Below, piece after piece: positions 50,312 to 61,850 of a stretch of DNA of 64,000 nucleotides. Below the pieces are notes generated by a model. It was given only the letters and a program-made list of their open reading frames with translations, searched no databases and had not been told where the DNA came from. Within the stretch, counting starts at the first letter, position 1. The number at the start of each line of letters is the position of its first letter. The position numbers and the translations under genes were made by a program. Source of the DNA: Rhizobium sp. NXC24 (GTDB lineage Bacteria; Pseudomonadota; Alphaproteobacteria; Rhizobiales; Rhizobiaceae); NCBI RefSeq assembly GCF_002944315.1, contig NZ_CP024314.1, positions 1,736,001 to 1,800,000 on the forward strand, written 5' to 3'.

Positions 50312-52804
50312 ATGAATAGTTCAGTCCGGCCAACGGATTTATCGACGGTCATATCTCTGCCGATCGACGGCATGACGTGCGCATCCTGTGTGGGCAGCGT
50401 TGAACGCGCCCTGAAGGAGGTGCCTGGCGTCGATTCCGTATCGGTCAATCTCGCCACCGAAAAGGCGAGCATAACGGCGCACGCAGCCATCGACCGAGCA
50501 AAACTCGTCCAGGCTGTCGAAAACGTCGGCTATTCCGTGCTGGGGAATTTCGCGCCTGCGGCCAGTTCCGTCGAGCTTTCGATCGAAGGCATGACCTGCG
50601 CATCCTGCGTGGGCAGCGTCGAACGCGCCTTGAAGGCCGTTCCGGGCGTCAGCGAGGCCGCCGTCAACCTTGCGACCGGGCGCGCGACGGTCAAAGGATC
50701 GGCGGATGCGGCAACCCTGATTGCGGCAGTCGAAAACGCCGGCTACGAGGCGAAGCTTATCGGCGCCGACCGAGAGGACGAAAACACCGAGCGCGCCGGG
50801 AAGAAGGACGCCGAACGGCGCGAACTCAGCCGCGACTTTACCATCGCCGCCGTGCTCACCGCGCCGGTCTTTCTCATGGAGATGGGATCGCACTTCATCC
50901 CGCGCGTTCACAGCCTCATCGAATCGACGATCGGCATGCAGTGGAGTTGGTACCTCCAGTTCGCGTTGACGACGCTCGTCCTCTTTCTCCCCGGCATCCG
51001 CTTCTATCATAAGGGACTTCCGGCACTTGGGCGACTTGCCCCAGATATGAACTCATTGGTCGCCATCGGCTCGTTCGCGGCCTATGGCTATTCGCTTGTC
51101 GCAACCTTCGCGCCCGGTTTCCTGCCCCCTGGTACGATCAACGTCTATTTCGAAGCCGCCGGCGTCATCGTGACGCTTATCCTGCTCGGCCGCCTGCTGG
51201 AGGCCCGCGCCAAGGGACGCACGTCTGAGGCGATCAAGCGCCTGGTCGACCTTCAGGTCAGAAGCGCTCGCGTTCGGCGGGACGGCAAGGCCGTCGATCT
51301 GCCGATCGGCTCGGTTGTTGCCGGTGATATCGTCGAAGTCAGGCCCGGCGAACGTGTTCCCGTCGATGGAGAAGTGATTGAAGGAACCAGCTATGTCGAC
51401 GAGTCGATGATTACGGGCGAACCGATCCCGGCATCGAAAACCGCAGGCAGCGCGGTTGTCGGCGGCACGGTGAACCAGAAAGGTGCATTTGCCTTCCGTG
51501 CGACGGCCGTGGGTGGCGACACCGTGCTGTCGCAGATCATTCGCATGGTCGAAGAAGCGCAAGCCTCCAAGCTGCCCATCCAGGCTCAGGTCGATAAGGT
51601 AACCATGTGGTTCGTGCCGGCCGTCATGGCTGTGGCCGCAATTACCTTCGCGGCATGGCTCTACTTCGGCCCCTCGCCCGCCCTTACCTTTGCGCTCGTC
51701 AACGCCGTCGCGGTTCTGATTATCGCGTGCCCCTGCGCCATGGGTCTGGCAACGCCCACTTCGATCATGGTGGGCACGGGACGGGGCGCAGAGCTCGGCG
51801 TATTGTTCCGCAAGGGCGAGGCGTTGCAATTGCTCAAGGACGCCAAGGTCGTCGCCGTCGACAAGACCGGTACACTGACCGAGGGCAAGCCAACGCTGAC
51901 GAACCTGGAACTGGCCACCGGGTTCGACAGGCCGACCATCCTCAGCCTCATTGCCGCCGTCGAGGCCAAATCCGAGCACCCGATCGCCCGCGCGATCGTC
52001 GACGCCGCCACCGGGGAAGGTCTCTCGCTATCGTCCGTGTCGGATTTTGAATCGGTTACCGGCTTCGGCGTGCAGGCGAAAGTCGACGGCAAGCTGGTTC
52101 AAATCGGCGCCGACCGGTACATGGCCGAACTTGGCCATGACGTCGCCGGCTTGGCCTCGGTCGCCGAACGCCTCGGCAACGAGGGCAAGTCACCCCTCTA
52201 TGCCGCGATCGACGGCAAGCTCGCGGCGATCGTCGCCGTGGCGGACCGGATCAAGGACACGACGCCCGCGGCGATCAAGGCCCTGCACGATCTCGGCCTC
52301 AAGGTCGCGATGATTACCGGCGACAATGCCCGCACAGCGAATGCCGTTGCGGCGCGGCTGGGCATCGACGCGATCGTCGCCGAAGTCCTGCCGGATGGTA
52401 AGGTCGACGCGATCAGCGGCCTCAAGAGCCAGTACGGCAAGGTCGCCTTCGTCGGTGACGGCATCAACGACGCCCCGGCGCTTGCCGAAGCGGATGTGGG
52501 TCTCGCCATCGGCACGGGCACGGATATCGCCATCGAGGCGGCGGATGTGGTCCTGATGTCGGGCAGCCTGCAGGGCGTACCAAACGCCATTGCGCTCTCC
52601 AAGGCGACGATCGGCAACATCCGCCAGAATTTGTTCTGGGCCTTTGCCTACAATACGGCCCTGATCCCGGTCGCCGCGGGTGCTCTCTACCCGGCCTTCG
52701 GCATCCTGCTCTCGCCGGTCTTCGCGGCGGGTGCCATGGCCCTTTCGAGCGTCTTCGTGCTCGGTAATGCGTTGAGGCTCCGCCGATTCAAGGTCGCCAA
52801 TTGA
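50312..52804 (+). CDS. copA: Copper-exporting P1B-type ATPase
   Basis: The 830-residue start M-N-S-S-V-R-P-T has AAAGGA six bases upstream; a GTG five codons earlier is less likely. Two metal-binding domains carry C23-A-S-C26 and C96-A-S-C99. Transmembrane helices contain the C473-P-C475 transport site, the phosphorylation loop has D517-K-T-G-T, and G-D-G-I-N-D-A-P is the hinge. It pumps Cu(I) out of the cytoplasm. The CueR gene follows 57 bases later. Confidence 0.95.
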   Translation: MNSSVRPTDLSTVISLPIDGMTCASCVGSVERALKEVPGVDSVSVNLATEKASITAHAAIDRAKLVQAVENVGYSVLGNFAPAASSVELSIEGMTCASCVGSVERALKAVPGVSEAAVNLATGRATVKGSADAATLIAAVENAGYEAKLIGADREDENTERAGKKDAERRELSRDFTIAAVLTAPVFLMEMGSHFIPRVHSLIESTIGMQWSWYLQFALTTLVLFLPGIRFYHKGLPALGRLAPDMNSLVAIGSFAAYGYSLVATFAPGFLPPGTINVYFEAAGVIVTLILLGRLLEARAKGRTSEAIKRLVDLQVRSARVRRDGKAVDLPIGSVVAGDIVEVRPGERVPVDGEVIEGTSYVDESMITGEPIPASKTAGSAVVGGTVNQKGAFAFRATAVGGDTVLSQIIRMVEEAQASKLPIQAQVDKVTMWFVPAVMAVAAITFAAWLYFGPSPALTFALVNAVAVLIIACPCAMGLATPTSIMVGTGRGAELGVLFRKGEALQLLKDAKVVAVDKTGTLTEGKPTLTNLELATGFDRPTILSLIAAVEAKSEHPIARAIVDAATGEGLSLSSVSDFESVTGFGVQAKVDGKLVQIGADRYMAELGHDVAGLASVAERLGNEGKSPLYAAIDGKLAAIVAVADRIKDTTPAAIKALHDLGLKVAMITGDNARTANAVAARLGIDAIVAEVLPDGKVDAISGLKSQYGKVAFVGDGINDAPALAEADVGLAIGTGTDIAIEAADVVLMSGSLQGVPNAIALSKATIGNIRQNLFWAFAYNTALIPVAAGALYPAFGILLSPVFAAGAMALSSVFVLGNALRLRRFKVAN

Positions 52805-52861
52805 TAAACCAGATACCGCCGGTCCCGCACGGGACCGGCTACCCTACGCAGGAGAAAACCC

Positions 52862-53329
52862 ATGAATATCGGACAGGCGGCGAAGGCATCGGGCGTATCG
52901 GCCAAGATGATCCGCTATTACGAACAAACCGGCCTCATTCAGGCGGCCGATCGTACGGCTTCAGGTTATCGCGATTATTCGGAGGACGATGTCCACGTGT
53001 TGCGCTTTATCCGCCGCGCGCGGGATGTCGGCTTTCCGGTTGCGGAAATTCAGACGCTTCTGGATCTCTGGGTCAACCGCGAGCGGCAAAGTGCCGATGT
53101 CAAACGGATAGCACTTGCCCATATCGCCGAACTTCGGCTCAAAATCCAGGAATTGGAGCAGATGGCCGCAACCCTTGAGGAACTGGCGACGAAGTGCACG
53201 GGGGACGACCGTCCGGGCTGCCCTATTCTGGACGATTTGGAGACCCGCGATACGGATGATGCCCGCATCGCCAACCCCAAATATACTTCGAGAATTTCGC
53301 CGCGTGACAGGATGAAGCGCAAGTTTTGA
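52862..53329 (+). CDS. cueR: Copper-responsive MerR-family activator CueR
   Basis: The 155-residue protein has an N-terminal MerR helix-turn-helix (I-G-Q-A-A-K-A-S-G-V-S-A-K-M-I-R-Y-Y-E), a dimerisation helix, and the metal site C112 ... C120 in C-T-G-D-D-R-P-G-C. This is the same numbering as E. coli CueR. The two-cysteine, no-third-Cys pattern fits Cu(I)/Ag(I)/Au(I). It is in an operon with the copper ATPase and should act on the two promoters at 50186-50272. Confidence 0.94.
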   Translation: MNIGQAAKASGVSAKMIRYYEQTGLIQAADRTASGYRDYSEDDVHVLRFIRRARDVGFPVAEIQTLLDLWVNRERQSADVKRIALAHIAELRLKIQELEQMAATLEELATKCTGDDRPGCPILDDLETRDTDDARIANPKYTSRISPRDRMKRKF

Positions 53330-53400
53330 GACTTGGGGAGGGCTTGCACCCCATTCCTCGAGTACGGCGCGGCGGAGTGGGAACACTCATGCGGGCAATC

Positions 53401-54450
<1,050 letters not shown>

Positions 54451-54490
54451 ATCTCTTGACCTTTTCAGGCAAAAAGTCTGAGGTGTTATT

Positions 54491-55375
54491 ATGACGAGTT
54501 TGGAAGAAATCCACGCGATCGCGCTGCGCCATGCGGGACGCGATGAGCAGAAAGTGCCCCGCCTGAAGATCTATTCGTCGGATGCTCCGACGGAATTGAT
54601 GGCCATGATCTACGAGCCAGTTGTCTGCCTCGTCCTTCAGGGAGCAAAAAGGACACTTATTGGCGACGAGACTCTGGAATATGGCCCTGGCGACTGCATG
54701 ATCGTGGCTGCTGAAGTGGTTGCAATGGGGCAGATCACCGAGGCAAGCCCGGGCAAACCCTACCTTGCCGCGAACCTCTATCTGGACCCGGTGCTTATCT
54801 CCTCTCTTCTGGTGGACATGGCCAGGATACCAGAGCCATCTGTTCCCTCAGGCTTCAACGTGACGAAGGCGTCCCCGCCGCTGCTTGAAGCATGGCGGCG
54901 CATGGTGGAGCTTTTGGATCGGCCGCTCGAAATACCGGTCATGGCCTCACACTTTGAGCATGAATTACTCTTCAGGCTACTAATGGGACCGCAGGGTCGG
55001 ATTCTCAGGCAGATAGCTGGCGTGGATTCCCGTCTCTCCCATATTCGCCGGGCAATGGAATGGATACGGGAGCACTACGCAAAGCGTCTGACCATTGAAG
55101 CCATGGCAGACATAGCGGGCATGAGCGTGTCTGTGTTCCATCGGCGCTTTAAGGCGGTCACCGGATTGAGCCCGCTTCAGTACCAGAAACATGTCCGGCT
55201 GCACGAAGCTCGCCGGCGAATTCTTGCCGCCAACGCCAAAGCCGCCTCTGTGGCCTTCGCCGTGGGCTACGAAAGTGCCTCTCAGTTCAGCCGGGAATAT
55301 AAGCGCTTATTTGGGGAGCCACCTCGCCGAAGCGCGACGGTGATACAGTCCGCCATGGCGTTGAACCCCGTGTAA
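54491..55375 (+). CDS. AraC-family transcriptional regulator
   Basis: This is a 294-residue protein. The N-terminal AraC-type ligand domain (about 20-170, of the AraC_N group with C-L-V-L-Q-G-A-K) is followed by two helix-turn-helix motifs (L-T-I-E-A-M-A-D-I-A-G-M-S-V-S-V-F-H-R-R and A-F-A-V-G-Y-E-S-A-S-Q-F-S-R-E-Y-K-R). It is divergent from the aldo/keto reductase gene and presumably activates it through the 21-bp-spaced repeats between them. Confidence 0.92.
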   Translation: MTSLEEIHAIALRHAGRDEQKVPRLKIYSSDAPTELMAMIYEPVVCLVLQGAKRTLIGDETLEYGPGDCMIVAAEVVAMGQITEASPGKPYLAANLYLDPVLISSLLVDMARIPEPSVPSGFNVTKASPPLLEAWRRMVELLDRPLEIPVMASHFEHELLFRLLMGPQGRILRQIAGVDSRLSHIRRAMEWIREHYAKRLTIEAMADIAGMSVSVFHRRFKAVTGLSPLQYQKHVRLHEARRRILAANAKAASVAFAVGYESASQFSREYKRLFGEPPRRSATVIQSAMALNPV

Positions 55376-55419
55376 GACTTTAGGAACTTTGGCCTGCATC
55401 CGAAAGCCATGGCCATTCT

Positions 55420-56487
55420 TTAACCGAGCCGTTCGCCACTCGATGGGTCGAACAGGTGCGCCTTTGCGGTGTCGATTTTGAGCTGGATCGCCTGGCCTGT
55501 GGCTACGGGAGGGCGATCCCTCACGGCGGCGGCGATGGAATGGGTCCCGGCTTGCAATTGCAGATGCGTATCCGAGCCCGTGGGTTCGATGATGATCACC
55601 GTTGCCTGCACGCCGTCTGCGTCGACGGCGATATGTTCCGGCCGGATGCCAAGCTGGACGGATCGACCGAGATGGCGACGGGCGCTTTCCGGCAGCGGCC
55701 AATGCAGATTTTCCGCGGCCTGCAATTCCATGGCTCCGCCCCGTTCGACAACGAGGCCGTCTATGAAGTTCATCGATGGCGATCCGATAAAGCCGGCGAC
55801 GAAGCTGTTGGCCGGTGTATCGTAGATTTCGAGCGGCGAGCCGATCTGCTCGATATGCCCGCCACGCATGACGACGATGCGGTCGGCCATGGTCATGGCC
55901 TCCATCTGGTCATGCGTCACGTAGACCATGGTGGTGCCGAGCCGCTGGTGCAACGTCTTGATCTCGGTGCGCATCTGCACGCGCAGTTTCGCATCGAGAT
56001 TGGAAAGCGGCTCATCGAAGAGGAAGACCGCCGGGTTGCGGACGATGGCTCGGCCCATTGCCACGCGCTGGCGCTGCCCGCCAGACAATTGCCGGGGATA
56101 ACGATCGAGGAGTGCGGCAAGGTCGAGGATCGCGGCGGCATCACTCACCTTCTGCTCGATCTCCTGCCTGCTGCGGCGCGCGAGCTTCAGCGAAAAGGCC
56201 ATGTTGTCGCGTACGGTCATATGCGGATAGAGCGCGTAGGATTGGAACACCATGGCGATATCACGCTCATTGGGTTCGAGATCGTTGACAATGCGGTCGC
56301 CGATTTCGATCTCACCGTCGCTGATGCTTTCAAGCCCGGCGATCATGCGCAGCAAAGTGGATTTGCCGCAGCCCGAGGGGCCGACCAGAACGACGAATTC
56401 CCCGTCCTGTGCAGCGACGGAGACGCCATGCAGCACTTCGAGCGCGCCGTAGCGTTTGATGGCGTTGCGAATGGTCAGTTTCGCCAT
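55420..56487 (-). CDS. UgpC/MsmK-type sugar ABC ATPase
   Basis: The product has 355 residues with Walker [10 protein letters not shown], signature L-S-G-G-Q-R-Q-R, Walker [12 protein letters not shown] and C-terminal OB domains of the MalK type. It is complete, unlike the related truncated copy at 15414-16202. It is last in the fucoside operon and powers the two permeases upstream of it. Confidence 0.94.
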   Translation of the reverse strand: MAKLTIRNAIKRYGALEVLHGVSVAAQDGEFVVLVGPSGCGKSTLLRMIAGLESISDGEIEIGDRIVNDLEPNERDIAMVFQSYALYPHMTVRDNMAFSLKLARRSRQEIEQKVSDAAAILDLAALLDRYPRQLSGGQRQRVAMGRAIVRNPAVFLFDEPLSNLDAKLRVQMRTEIKTLHQRLGTTMVYVTHDQMEAMTMADRIVVMRGGHIEQIGSPLEIYDTPANSFVAGFIGSPSMNFIDGLVVERGGAMELQAAENLHWPLPESARRHLGRSVQLGIRPEHIAVDADGVQATVIIIEPTGSDTHLQLQAGTHSIAAAVRDRPPVATGQAIQLKIDTAKAHLFDPSSGERLG

Positions 56488-56517
56488 GGATCTCTCCCGA
56501 TAATGTCGGCCGGTGCG

Positions 56518-57372
56518 TCAACGCCCGCCCATGCCCGCATTGAGTGCGATGCTGTTGTAGATGAGCTTCTGCAGGATGATCGCAAGGAAGATCCCGGGAA
56601 GCATGGAAAGGGCGGCGCCCGCCATCAGATAGTTCCATTGCGTGCCCTGCTGCGTCTGGAACAGGGTGAGACCGACGGGCAGCGTGGCATTGTCGGCACC
56701 GGTCATGACGATCAGCGGCCAGAGGAAATTGTTCCACTGCCCGATGAAGGTGAACAGTGACAGCAGCCCGATCGCCGGCATGGACAGGGGCACGATGATG
56801 CTGACGAGGATGCGCAGGCGCGATGCGCCGTCGATCCTTGCCGCCTCCTCAAGCTCCATGGGAATGGACAGGAAGAACTGCCGCATCAGGAATGCGCCGA
56901 AGGTGCCGAAGGAGATCGGCAGGATCACGCCGGGGAAAGTGTTGACCAGGCCAAGCTTGTTGACGATCAGAAACAGGGGAATGATGAGCATCAGCGGCGG
57001 CACCATCAGCGTGCCGATATAGCCCAGCAGCAAGGTTTCACGCCCTCTGAACTTCAGCCGTGCAAAAGCGTAGCCTGAAAGGCAGGAGACGACGACGGTG
57101 ATCAAGGTCACGCAGACGGCGATGACGGCGCTGTTGAGGAAGAAGCGGCCGAAGGGCAGCCTAGTCCAGGCTGCAGCGAAATTACCCCATTCGAAGACCT
57201 CTGGCAGGATGCGCACCGGTATTGCCGTCACTTCGGCATTCGAGCGCACCGCGTTCGAGACCATCCAGAAAAAGGGAAACAGAAAGGCGATCGCCACGAG
57301 CGTAAGAGCAGCGTGATTGATGATGTCGAGCGCCAGCTTCCGGCGCGCTCTGGTCTTGGACTTAAGCGTCAT
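56518..57372 (-). CDS. Carbohydrate ABC permease, MalG type
   Basis: The 284-residue protein has six membrane helices. The MalG-type I-I-P-L-F-L-I-V-N-K-L-G-L-V-N-T block and the EAA loop M-E-L-E-E-A-A-R-I-D-G-A are visible. Its start overlaps the preceding permease gene by 11 bases, a translational-coupling arrangement. It forms the channel with the MalF-type partner. Confidence 0.93.
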   Translation of the reverse strand: MTLKSKTRARRKLALDIINHAALTLVAIAFLFPFFWMVSNAVRSNAEVTAIPVRILPEVFEWGNFAAAWTRLPFGRFFLNSAVIAVCVTLITVVVSCLSGYAFARLKFRGRETLLLGYIGTLMVPPLMLIIPLFLIVNKLGLVNTFPGVILPISFGTFGAFLMRQFFLSIPMELEEAARIDGASRLRILVSIIVPLSMPAIGLLSLFTFIGQWNNFLWPLIVMTGADNATLPVGLTLFQTQQGTQWNYLMAGAALSMLPGIFLAIILQKLIYNSIALNAGMGGR

Positions 57373-58291
57373 AATGCACCCATTTGCGCTGGAACCAGAA
57401 TTGCAGGGCGGTCAGTGCCATGATCAGGGCGAACATCACCCAGGCGATTGCCGAGGCATAGCCCATCTGGAAATTCTGAAAGCCGCGCTGGTAGATGGCG
57501 TAGCCGAGCGTTGCGGTCGACGATCCCGGCCCGCCCTTCGTCATGACGAAAATCTGGTCGAAGACCTGCAGCGACGTAATCGCCGTCATCACCGTGCCGA
57601 AGAACAAGGTCGGAGAGATTAGTGGCAGCCGGATTTTCCAGAAACGGTCCCAGGCCGTGGCGCCGTCGATCCGCGCCGCTTCCAGATAGGTCGCCGGCAC
57701 CATGTCGAGAGCGGCGTTGAAGAGAACCGTATTGTAGCCGACGCCAGCCCAGATCGATGTGAGCACCACAGCCTGCATGGCGAGCGTGCGATCGTTGAGG
57801 ACGCCTGAGAATGGCAATGACAACGCCGCCATCAGGCTGTCGAAAAGGCCGCCGCTGGTGAAGATCAGCATCCAGACCATGGCGACCGCGATGAGCGGGG
57901 TGAAGGTCGGAAGGAAGAAGATCACCCGGAACCAGCGCTGTCCGATCTTCAAGCTCGAAATCCACGTCGCAAGCCCGAGCGAAATGACGATATTCAGAAC
58001 CAGATATTCGACCGTGAAGAAGATGGTGTTGCGCATGACCGTCCAGAATTGCGGATCGGTCGTAAACAGGCGCGTGTAATTGGAAATTCCGACGAAACGC
58101 GGCGTACCAAGCAATTGCCAATTGGTGAAGCTGAGCGCGATCGAAGCTAGGATCGGCAGGACGAGGAACAGGACAATGCCGATCAGGCCCGGCAGCAGAA
58201 AGAACAAGGCCGTCCATCCCTCGCCTCTGAACCATTTGCGCGAGCGTGGCCTTGGTCTTGCGATCATGTCGGTGTGTTTGCCCAGCATCAT
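57362..58291 (-). CDS. Carbohydrate ABC permease, MalF type
   Basis: The 309-residue inner-membrane protein has a basic N-terminus and six helices. The EAA loop is Y-L-E-A-A-R-I-D-G-A-T-A-W-D-R-F and the C-terminal signature is Q-V-F-D-Q-I-F-V-M-T-K-G-G-P-G. It is placed 75 bases after the binding-protein gene. It imports the sugar bound by the 58367-59581 product. Confidence 0.93.
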   Translation of the reverse strand: MMLGKHTDMIARPRPRSRKWFRGEGWTALFFLLPGLIGIVLFLVLPILASIALSFTNWQLLGTPRFVGISNYTRLFTTDPQFWTVMRNTIFFTVEYLVLNIVISLGLATWISSLKIGQRWFRVIFFLPTFTPLIAVAMVWMLIFTSGGLFDSLMAALSLPFSGVLNDRTLAMQAVVLTSIWAGVGYNTVLFNAALDMVPATYLEAARIDGATAWDRFWKIRLPLISPTLFFGTVMTAITSLQVFDQIFVMTKGGPGSSTATLGYAIYQRGFQNFQMGYASAIAWVMFALIMALTALQFWFQRKWVHYDA

Positions 58292-58366
58292 GGGCCTCTC
58301 CTTTCCGGCAAGGGCGCTGCGGTCGAGCCGGTGGCCCGGCCGCAGGCAGGCCAGATCCCTTGGGGG

Positions 58367-59581
58367 CTAGGGAAGCTGGCTCTGAATGTCGCTCAGCACG
58401 CCCTCGGGTTTCGAGTCTCCCGTCAGCGTCAGCGGCACATATTGCATCACCAGATTCTCGAACTGGTTCCATTTCTCATTGATACGGAACGGCGTGGTGT
58501 GGGCGAACATATATTGCAGCGTGTCGCGGGTGCCGCTGACATTTTTGGCCGCGCCGTCATACCAAGCGGTCTGTTGCGCCAGGCGGGCCGGCAGCGCGCG
58601 CCCGGCCGAGCCGAGGATTTCGGCCGCCTTCGGACCGCTCAGCACCTGCAGCGCTTTGAAAGCCGCATCCTTGTGCTGGCTGGTGGCGGAAATGCCCCAG
58701 CCCGAGCCGGCCGTGATGAAGCGCGACGGGCCGCTTCCGCGTGGCAGCGGCGCGATGCCGATCTTGAACTTGACGTTGGCCTGCGCGGTAATCAGCGTCC
58801 AGGGACCGTCGATATACATGGCGACATTGCCCGAGGCGAAGCGGCCGCTTGCTGCGGAGGCATCGGCTGCCGAGGCAAAGACGGGCGAGAGTTTGTCCTT
58901 GGCGGTGAGATCGGCATATTTGCTGAAGGCATCGACGAAGCCGGCATTGGTGAGGTCGAATTCATTATCGGAATTGAAGTATTCCGCACCGAGGGCAACG
59001 GGGCCGGCAATAAAATCGAAGCCTTGGGTGCCGTAACCGTAGGTTCCGTCCTTCGTCAGCGTCTTGGCATCCGCCTTGAAGTCATCGAAGGTCCAGTCCT
59101 TGGCAGGCTCCTTCAAGCCGGCGGCGGCAAACTTGTCGCGATTGTAGAAGACCATCCACGGCCCGACGTCATAGGGCAGCGCGTAGAGCTTGCCGTCATG
59201 GGAAAGCCCGGACATGATCGACGTCTCGAAATCCGCCACCTTGACATCGCTGTTCTTCACGTAGTCGTCGAGCGGCGTGAGGATCGAATAGAAATTGGGC
59301 ATACGCATCGACTGCATCGAGACGATATCGGCGACCTGGCCCGATGCCGTCAGAACCGGCAGGCGCGTCCAATAATCCGTCCATCCCGAAAGCTGTAGCT
59401 GGACCTTGATATTGGGATATTGCTGGGTGACGAGATCGGCCAGTTGCTGCCAGAGCTGCGCATCGTTTGGCTCGCCCCACATCTGCCAGGTAAGGGTCAC
59501 GGGAGCATCCTGCGCCTTAGCGCCGATGCCAGGTAGTGAACTCGCCGCAAGGGCGGCGGCAAAAATCAATGAACGCTTCAT
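58367..59581 (-). CDS. Sugar ABC transporter substrate-binding protein
   Basis: The 404-residue start M-K-R-S-L-I-F-A-A has GGAGGAG upstream; the frame to 59671 extends into the neighbour. A signal peptide ends A-K-A-Q (residue 24). It is a family-1 extracellular binding protein (T-L-T-W-Q-M-W-G-E-P, Y-A-L-P-Y-D-V-G-P-W-M-V-F-Y-N). By operon context the ligand is a fucosylated oligosaccharide or alpha-L-fucoside. Confidence 0.92.
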   Translation of the reverse strand: MKRSLIFAAALAASSLPGIGAKAQDAPVTLTWQMWGEPNDAQLWQQLADLVTQQYPNIKVQLQLSGWTDYWTRLPVLTASGQVADIVSMQSMRMPNFYSILTPLDDYVKNSDVKVADFETSIMSGLSHDGKLYALPYDVGPWMVFYNRDKFAAAGLKEPAKDWTFDDFKADAKTLTKDGTYGYGTQGFDFIAGPVALGAEYFNSDNEFDLTNAGFVDAFSKYADLTAKDKLSPVFASAADASAASGRFASGNVAMYIDGPWTLITAQANVKFKIGIAPLPRGSGPSRFITAGSGWGISATSQHKDAAFKALQVLSGPKAAEILGSAGRALPARLAQQTAWYDGAAKNVSGTRDTLQYMFAHTTPFRINEKWNQFENLVMQYVPLTLTGDSKPEGVLSDIQSQLP

Positions 59582-59667
59582 GATGGCTCCTCCTCCATAA
59601 TGACTTTGGTTGCAGTGACGCTGATCACACTCCGGACGCTCCCCTCCGGCTTGGTCTTGCGGCTCGT

Positions 59668-60453
59668 TCACGCCGCGATCATAACCTCCAGGTCGGCGAT
59701 CAGGCCGATCAGTTCCGTTCGCTGGCGCCGCCAGGGGTCCGAACCTTGTCCCGGCTCCAGAATGGCGGTCATCCGCTGCAGGAAGTCAGGCGGCAGCCGC
59801 TCGAGTTCGGCTGCCATGGGCAGATTCCAGCCGTCACCCGGGAAATAGACCCGGTTGAGGGCAAAGACCGTCTGCAGAATGGCGTTGGCAAGCTTGCCCG
59901 TCAGCCCCACGAGAAAAACGAGATCGCGGCGAGCGACCTTGCTTTCATAGTGATAATCCCTGGCCCAGTAGCGCAGAATATCCATGTACTGGCTGAGGAC
60001 GGAGGCCCTGAGTGCTTCCGGATACTCCGCCAATTGCCGCTTCCAGCCGGTCAACAGACCGCGCGGATCGGCGATGATCTGCTGGCTGGCGAGATCTGTC
60101 GGCAGGTGATAGCCCCAGATCGTCCATTCGAAGGTTTTGGGCACGGGCATGCCGGCAAGCCAGGATTCCAGATCGCGCTGCACGCCTGCGTAACGGCGCA
60201 TCCAGACCCCATCCATGCGGATACCTTCGGCCTGCCAGCTTTGCAGAGCGGCCTCAAAACGCCTCCATGCCTCGGTTTGCCGAACCTCCGGTCCGCGATA
60301 GGCATCGGCATAGACCCGGAAGTCGAAATCCGATTGCGCATCCGACCACCCCTTGCCGCGCGACCCGGCGAGCGCGACGGCGCCATTGCCGTCTTCGGCC
60401 AGATCAGCGATCAAGGGGGTCATCGCGGCAATGAGTTCGGCTTCGCGGCTCAT
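59668..60453 (-). CDS. Nucleotidyltransferase-fold protein (DUF4037-like)
   Basis: The 261-residue protein has the nucleotidyltransferase motif G30-S31-R-G-K-G followed by D42-F-D44. This is the G-S plus D-x-D metal site of minimal and aminoglycoside-type NTases. The C-terminal helical part includes Y-M-D-I-L-R-Y-W-A-R-D. Catalytic residues look intact, so it could transfer a nucleotide to a sugar or RNA-like acceptor. Its location between the fucosidase and the sugar-binding protein genes is unexpected, and the function is unknown. Confidence 0.78.
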   Translation of the reverse strand: MSREAELIAAMTPLIADLAEDGNGAVALAGSRGKGWSDAQSDFDFRVYADAYRGPEVRQTEAWRRFEAALQSWQAEGIRMDGVWMRRYAGVQRDLESWLAGMPVPKTFEWTIWGYHLPTDLASQQIIADPRGLLTGWKRQLAEYPEALRASVLSQYMDILRYWARDYHYESKVARRDLVFLVGLTGKLANAILQTVFALNRVYFPGDGWNLPMAAELERLPPDFLQRMTAILEPGQGSDPWRRQRTELIGLIADLEVMIAA

Positions 60454-60487
60454 GACGGCACCGGGCGGCTGGGTTTCGCTATCTCCT

Positions 60488-61807
60488 TCAGTCCTTGAGG
60501 ATCAGTTCGATGACCGGCGTGACGACATCCGGCTTGAGCACCGGCAGCTCCAGGCTCAGCATGCCCTCGCCAACGGCGACGCCGATATTGGAATCGACAT
60601 CGGCATCCGGATCGAGCCAATGGAGTTCGCTGGCGTCATGCAGGAACTGCGCATATTTGACCTTACGCCCCAGTCCTTCGATATGAATGTGGCGGAACGG
60701 CCAGGTCTGGATATGCAGATAGAGCCGATTGCCCTTCTGGGTGAAGCGGCAGCCGCTCGGAGCCTTGTAGGTGGAGGGGCCGGCGCCGTAGATCGCACGA
60801 CCGTTCAGCCGCATCCATTCGCCATAGGTGTCGAGTGCCTTGATGGCGCGAGCGTCGAAAGTGCCGCGGCCGGTCGGGCCGACATTCATTAGCAGGTTGC
60901 CGCCGAGCGAAACCGTGTCGACCAGGATGTTGATGAGCTGACCGGCATCCTTCCAGCTCGTCTCGTCGCGATAGTAGCCCCAGGAACCGCTGAAGGTGTG
61001 GCAGGCCTCCCAGCGCACCGGCAATCCGGCAACCGTCGGAGCGACACGCGGCGTATATTGTTCCGGCGTCACCAGGTCGGGCATGTGATCTGCGTCGCGC
61101 GGAAGATCTAGGCGGTCGCCGACGATGATATCGGGCTGTAGTTGGCGCACCAGCTTCATGAGGTCTTCGCTCTCCCAATCGGCGCGGCCCTTGCCGGGCA
61201 GCCCCTTGTACACGCGGCGGGGATAGCTGAAATCGAACCAGATCACGTCGATCTTGCCGAAGTTCGTCAAAAGTTCGGTCACCTGATCGCGCATGTACTT
61301 GGCATAACGCTTGACGTCGCGGCCCTCATTGAGCTTGGCGGCGTCGGGATGGTTGCGCTGCGGGTGATGCCCGTCGATGGGGAAATCCGGATGATGCCAG
61401 TCGAGCAGCGAATAATAGAAGCCGACCTTCAGCCCCTCGGCGCGAAGCGCTTCGACATAAGGGCCGATCAGGTCCTTGCCATAGGGCGTGTTGGTGACCT
61501 TGTAGTCGGTGACCTTGCTATCCCACAGGCAAAAACCCTCGTGATGCTTGGCGGTCAGGACGACATATTTCATGCCGGCTTGGCGCGCGCGACGCGCCCA
61601 TTCGCGGGCGTCGTAGAGGTCGGGATCGAAGTTGTCGAAATACTTCTGATAGGCCTCGGTGGTGAACTCCTCGCGGTTCTTCAGCCATTCATGCCGTGCG
61701 CCGAGGGCGTACAGCCCGAAGTGAATGAACATGCCGAAGCGGTCGCGTCCAAACCATGCTTTGCCATCGGCCACATCACGGCCGCTACTGATCGCTGCGT
61801 CGGTCAC
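60488..61807 (-). CDS. Alpha-L-fucosidase, GH29
   Basis: The 439-residue enzyme lacks a signal peptide, so it acts in the cytoplasm after uptake. Family motifs are H-F-G-L-Y, K-H-H-E-G-F, Y-Y-S-L-L-D-W and D-V-I-W-F-D192-F-S-Y-P; D192 is the likely nucleophile. It removes alpha-L-fucose from imported glycans. It is first in the operon, 26 bases after the operator palindrome at 61833-61850. Confidence 0.92.
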   Translation of the reverse strand: MTDAAISSGRDVADGKAWFGRDRFGMFIHFGLYALGARHEWLKNREEFTTEAYQKYFDNFDPDLYDAREWARRARQAGMKYVVLTAKHHEGFCLWDSKVTDYKVTNTPYGKDLIGPYVEALRAEGLKVGFYYSLLDWHHPDFPIDGHHPQRNHPDAAKLNEGRDVKRYAKYMRDQVTELLTNFGKIDVIWFDFSYPRRVYKGLPGKGRADWESEDLMKLVRQLQPDIIVGDRLDLPRDADHMPDLVTPEQYTPRVAPTVAGLPVRWEACHTFSGSWGYYRDETSWKDAGQLINILVDTVSLGGNLLMNVGPTGRGTFDARAIKALDTYGEWMRLNGRAIYGAGPSTYKAPSGCRFTQKGNRLYLHIQTWPFRHIHIEGLGRKVKYAQFLHDASELHWLDPDADVDSNIGVAVGEGMLSLELPVLKPDVVTPVIELILKD

Positions 61808-61832
61808 ACTATCCTCCCAAGTGTTACGGCTT

Positions 61833-61850
61833 AATCGAACCGGTTCGATT
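61833..61850. promoter_or_regulatory. LacI-family operator of the fucoside operon
   Basis: AATCGAACCGGTTCGATT is a perfect 18-bp palindrome with the central C-G typical of LacI/GalR sites. It lies between the fucosidase and LacI genes. A weaker copy (12/18 matches) lies at 61988-62005, just before the LacI start codon, and may give autoregulation. Confidence 0.85.

Noticed and set aside
57369-58472. 367-codon minus-strand frame over the MalF-type permease gene
   Set aside because: Alternative frame of a clear permease gene; rich in R, H and D, with no domain.
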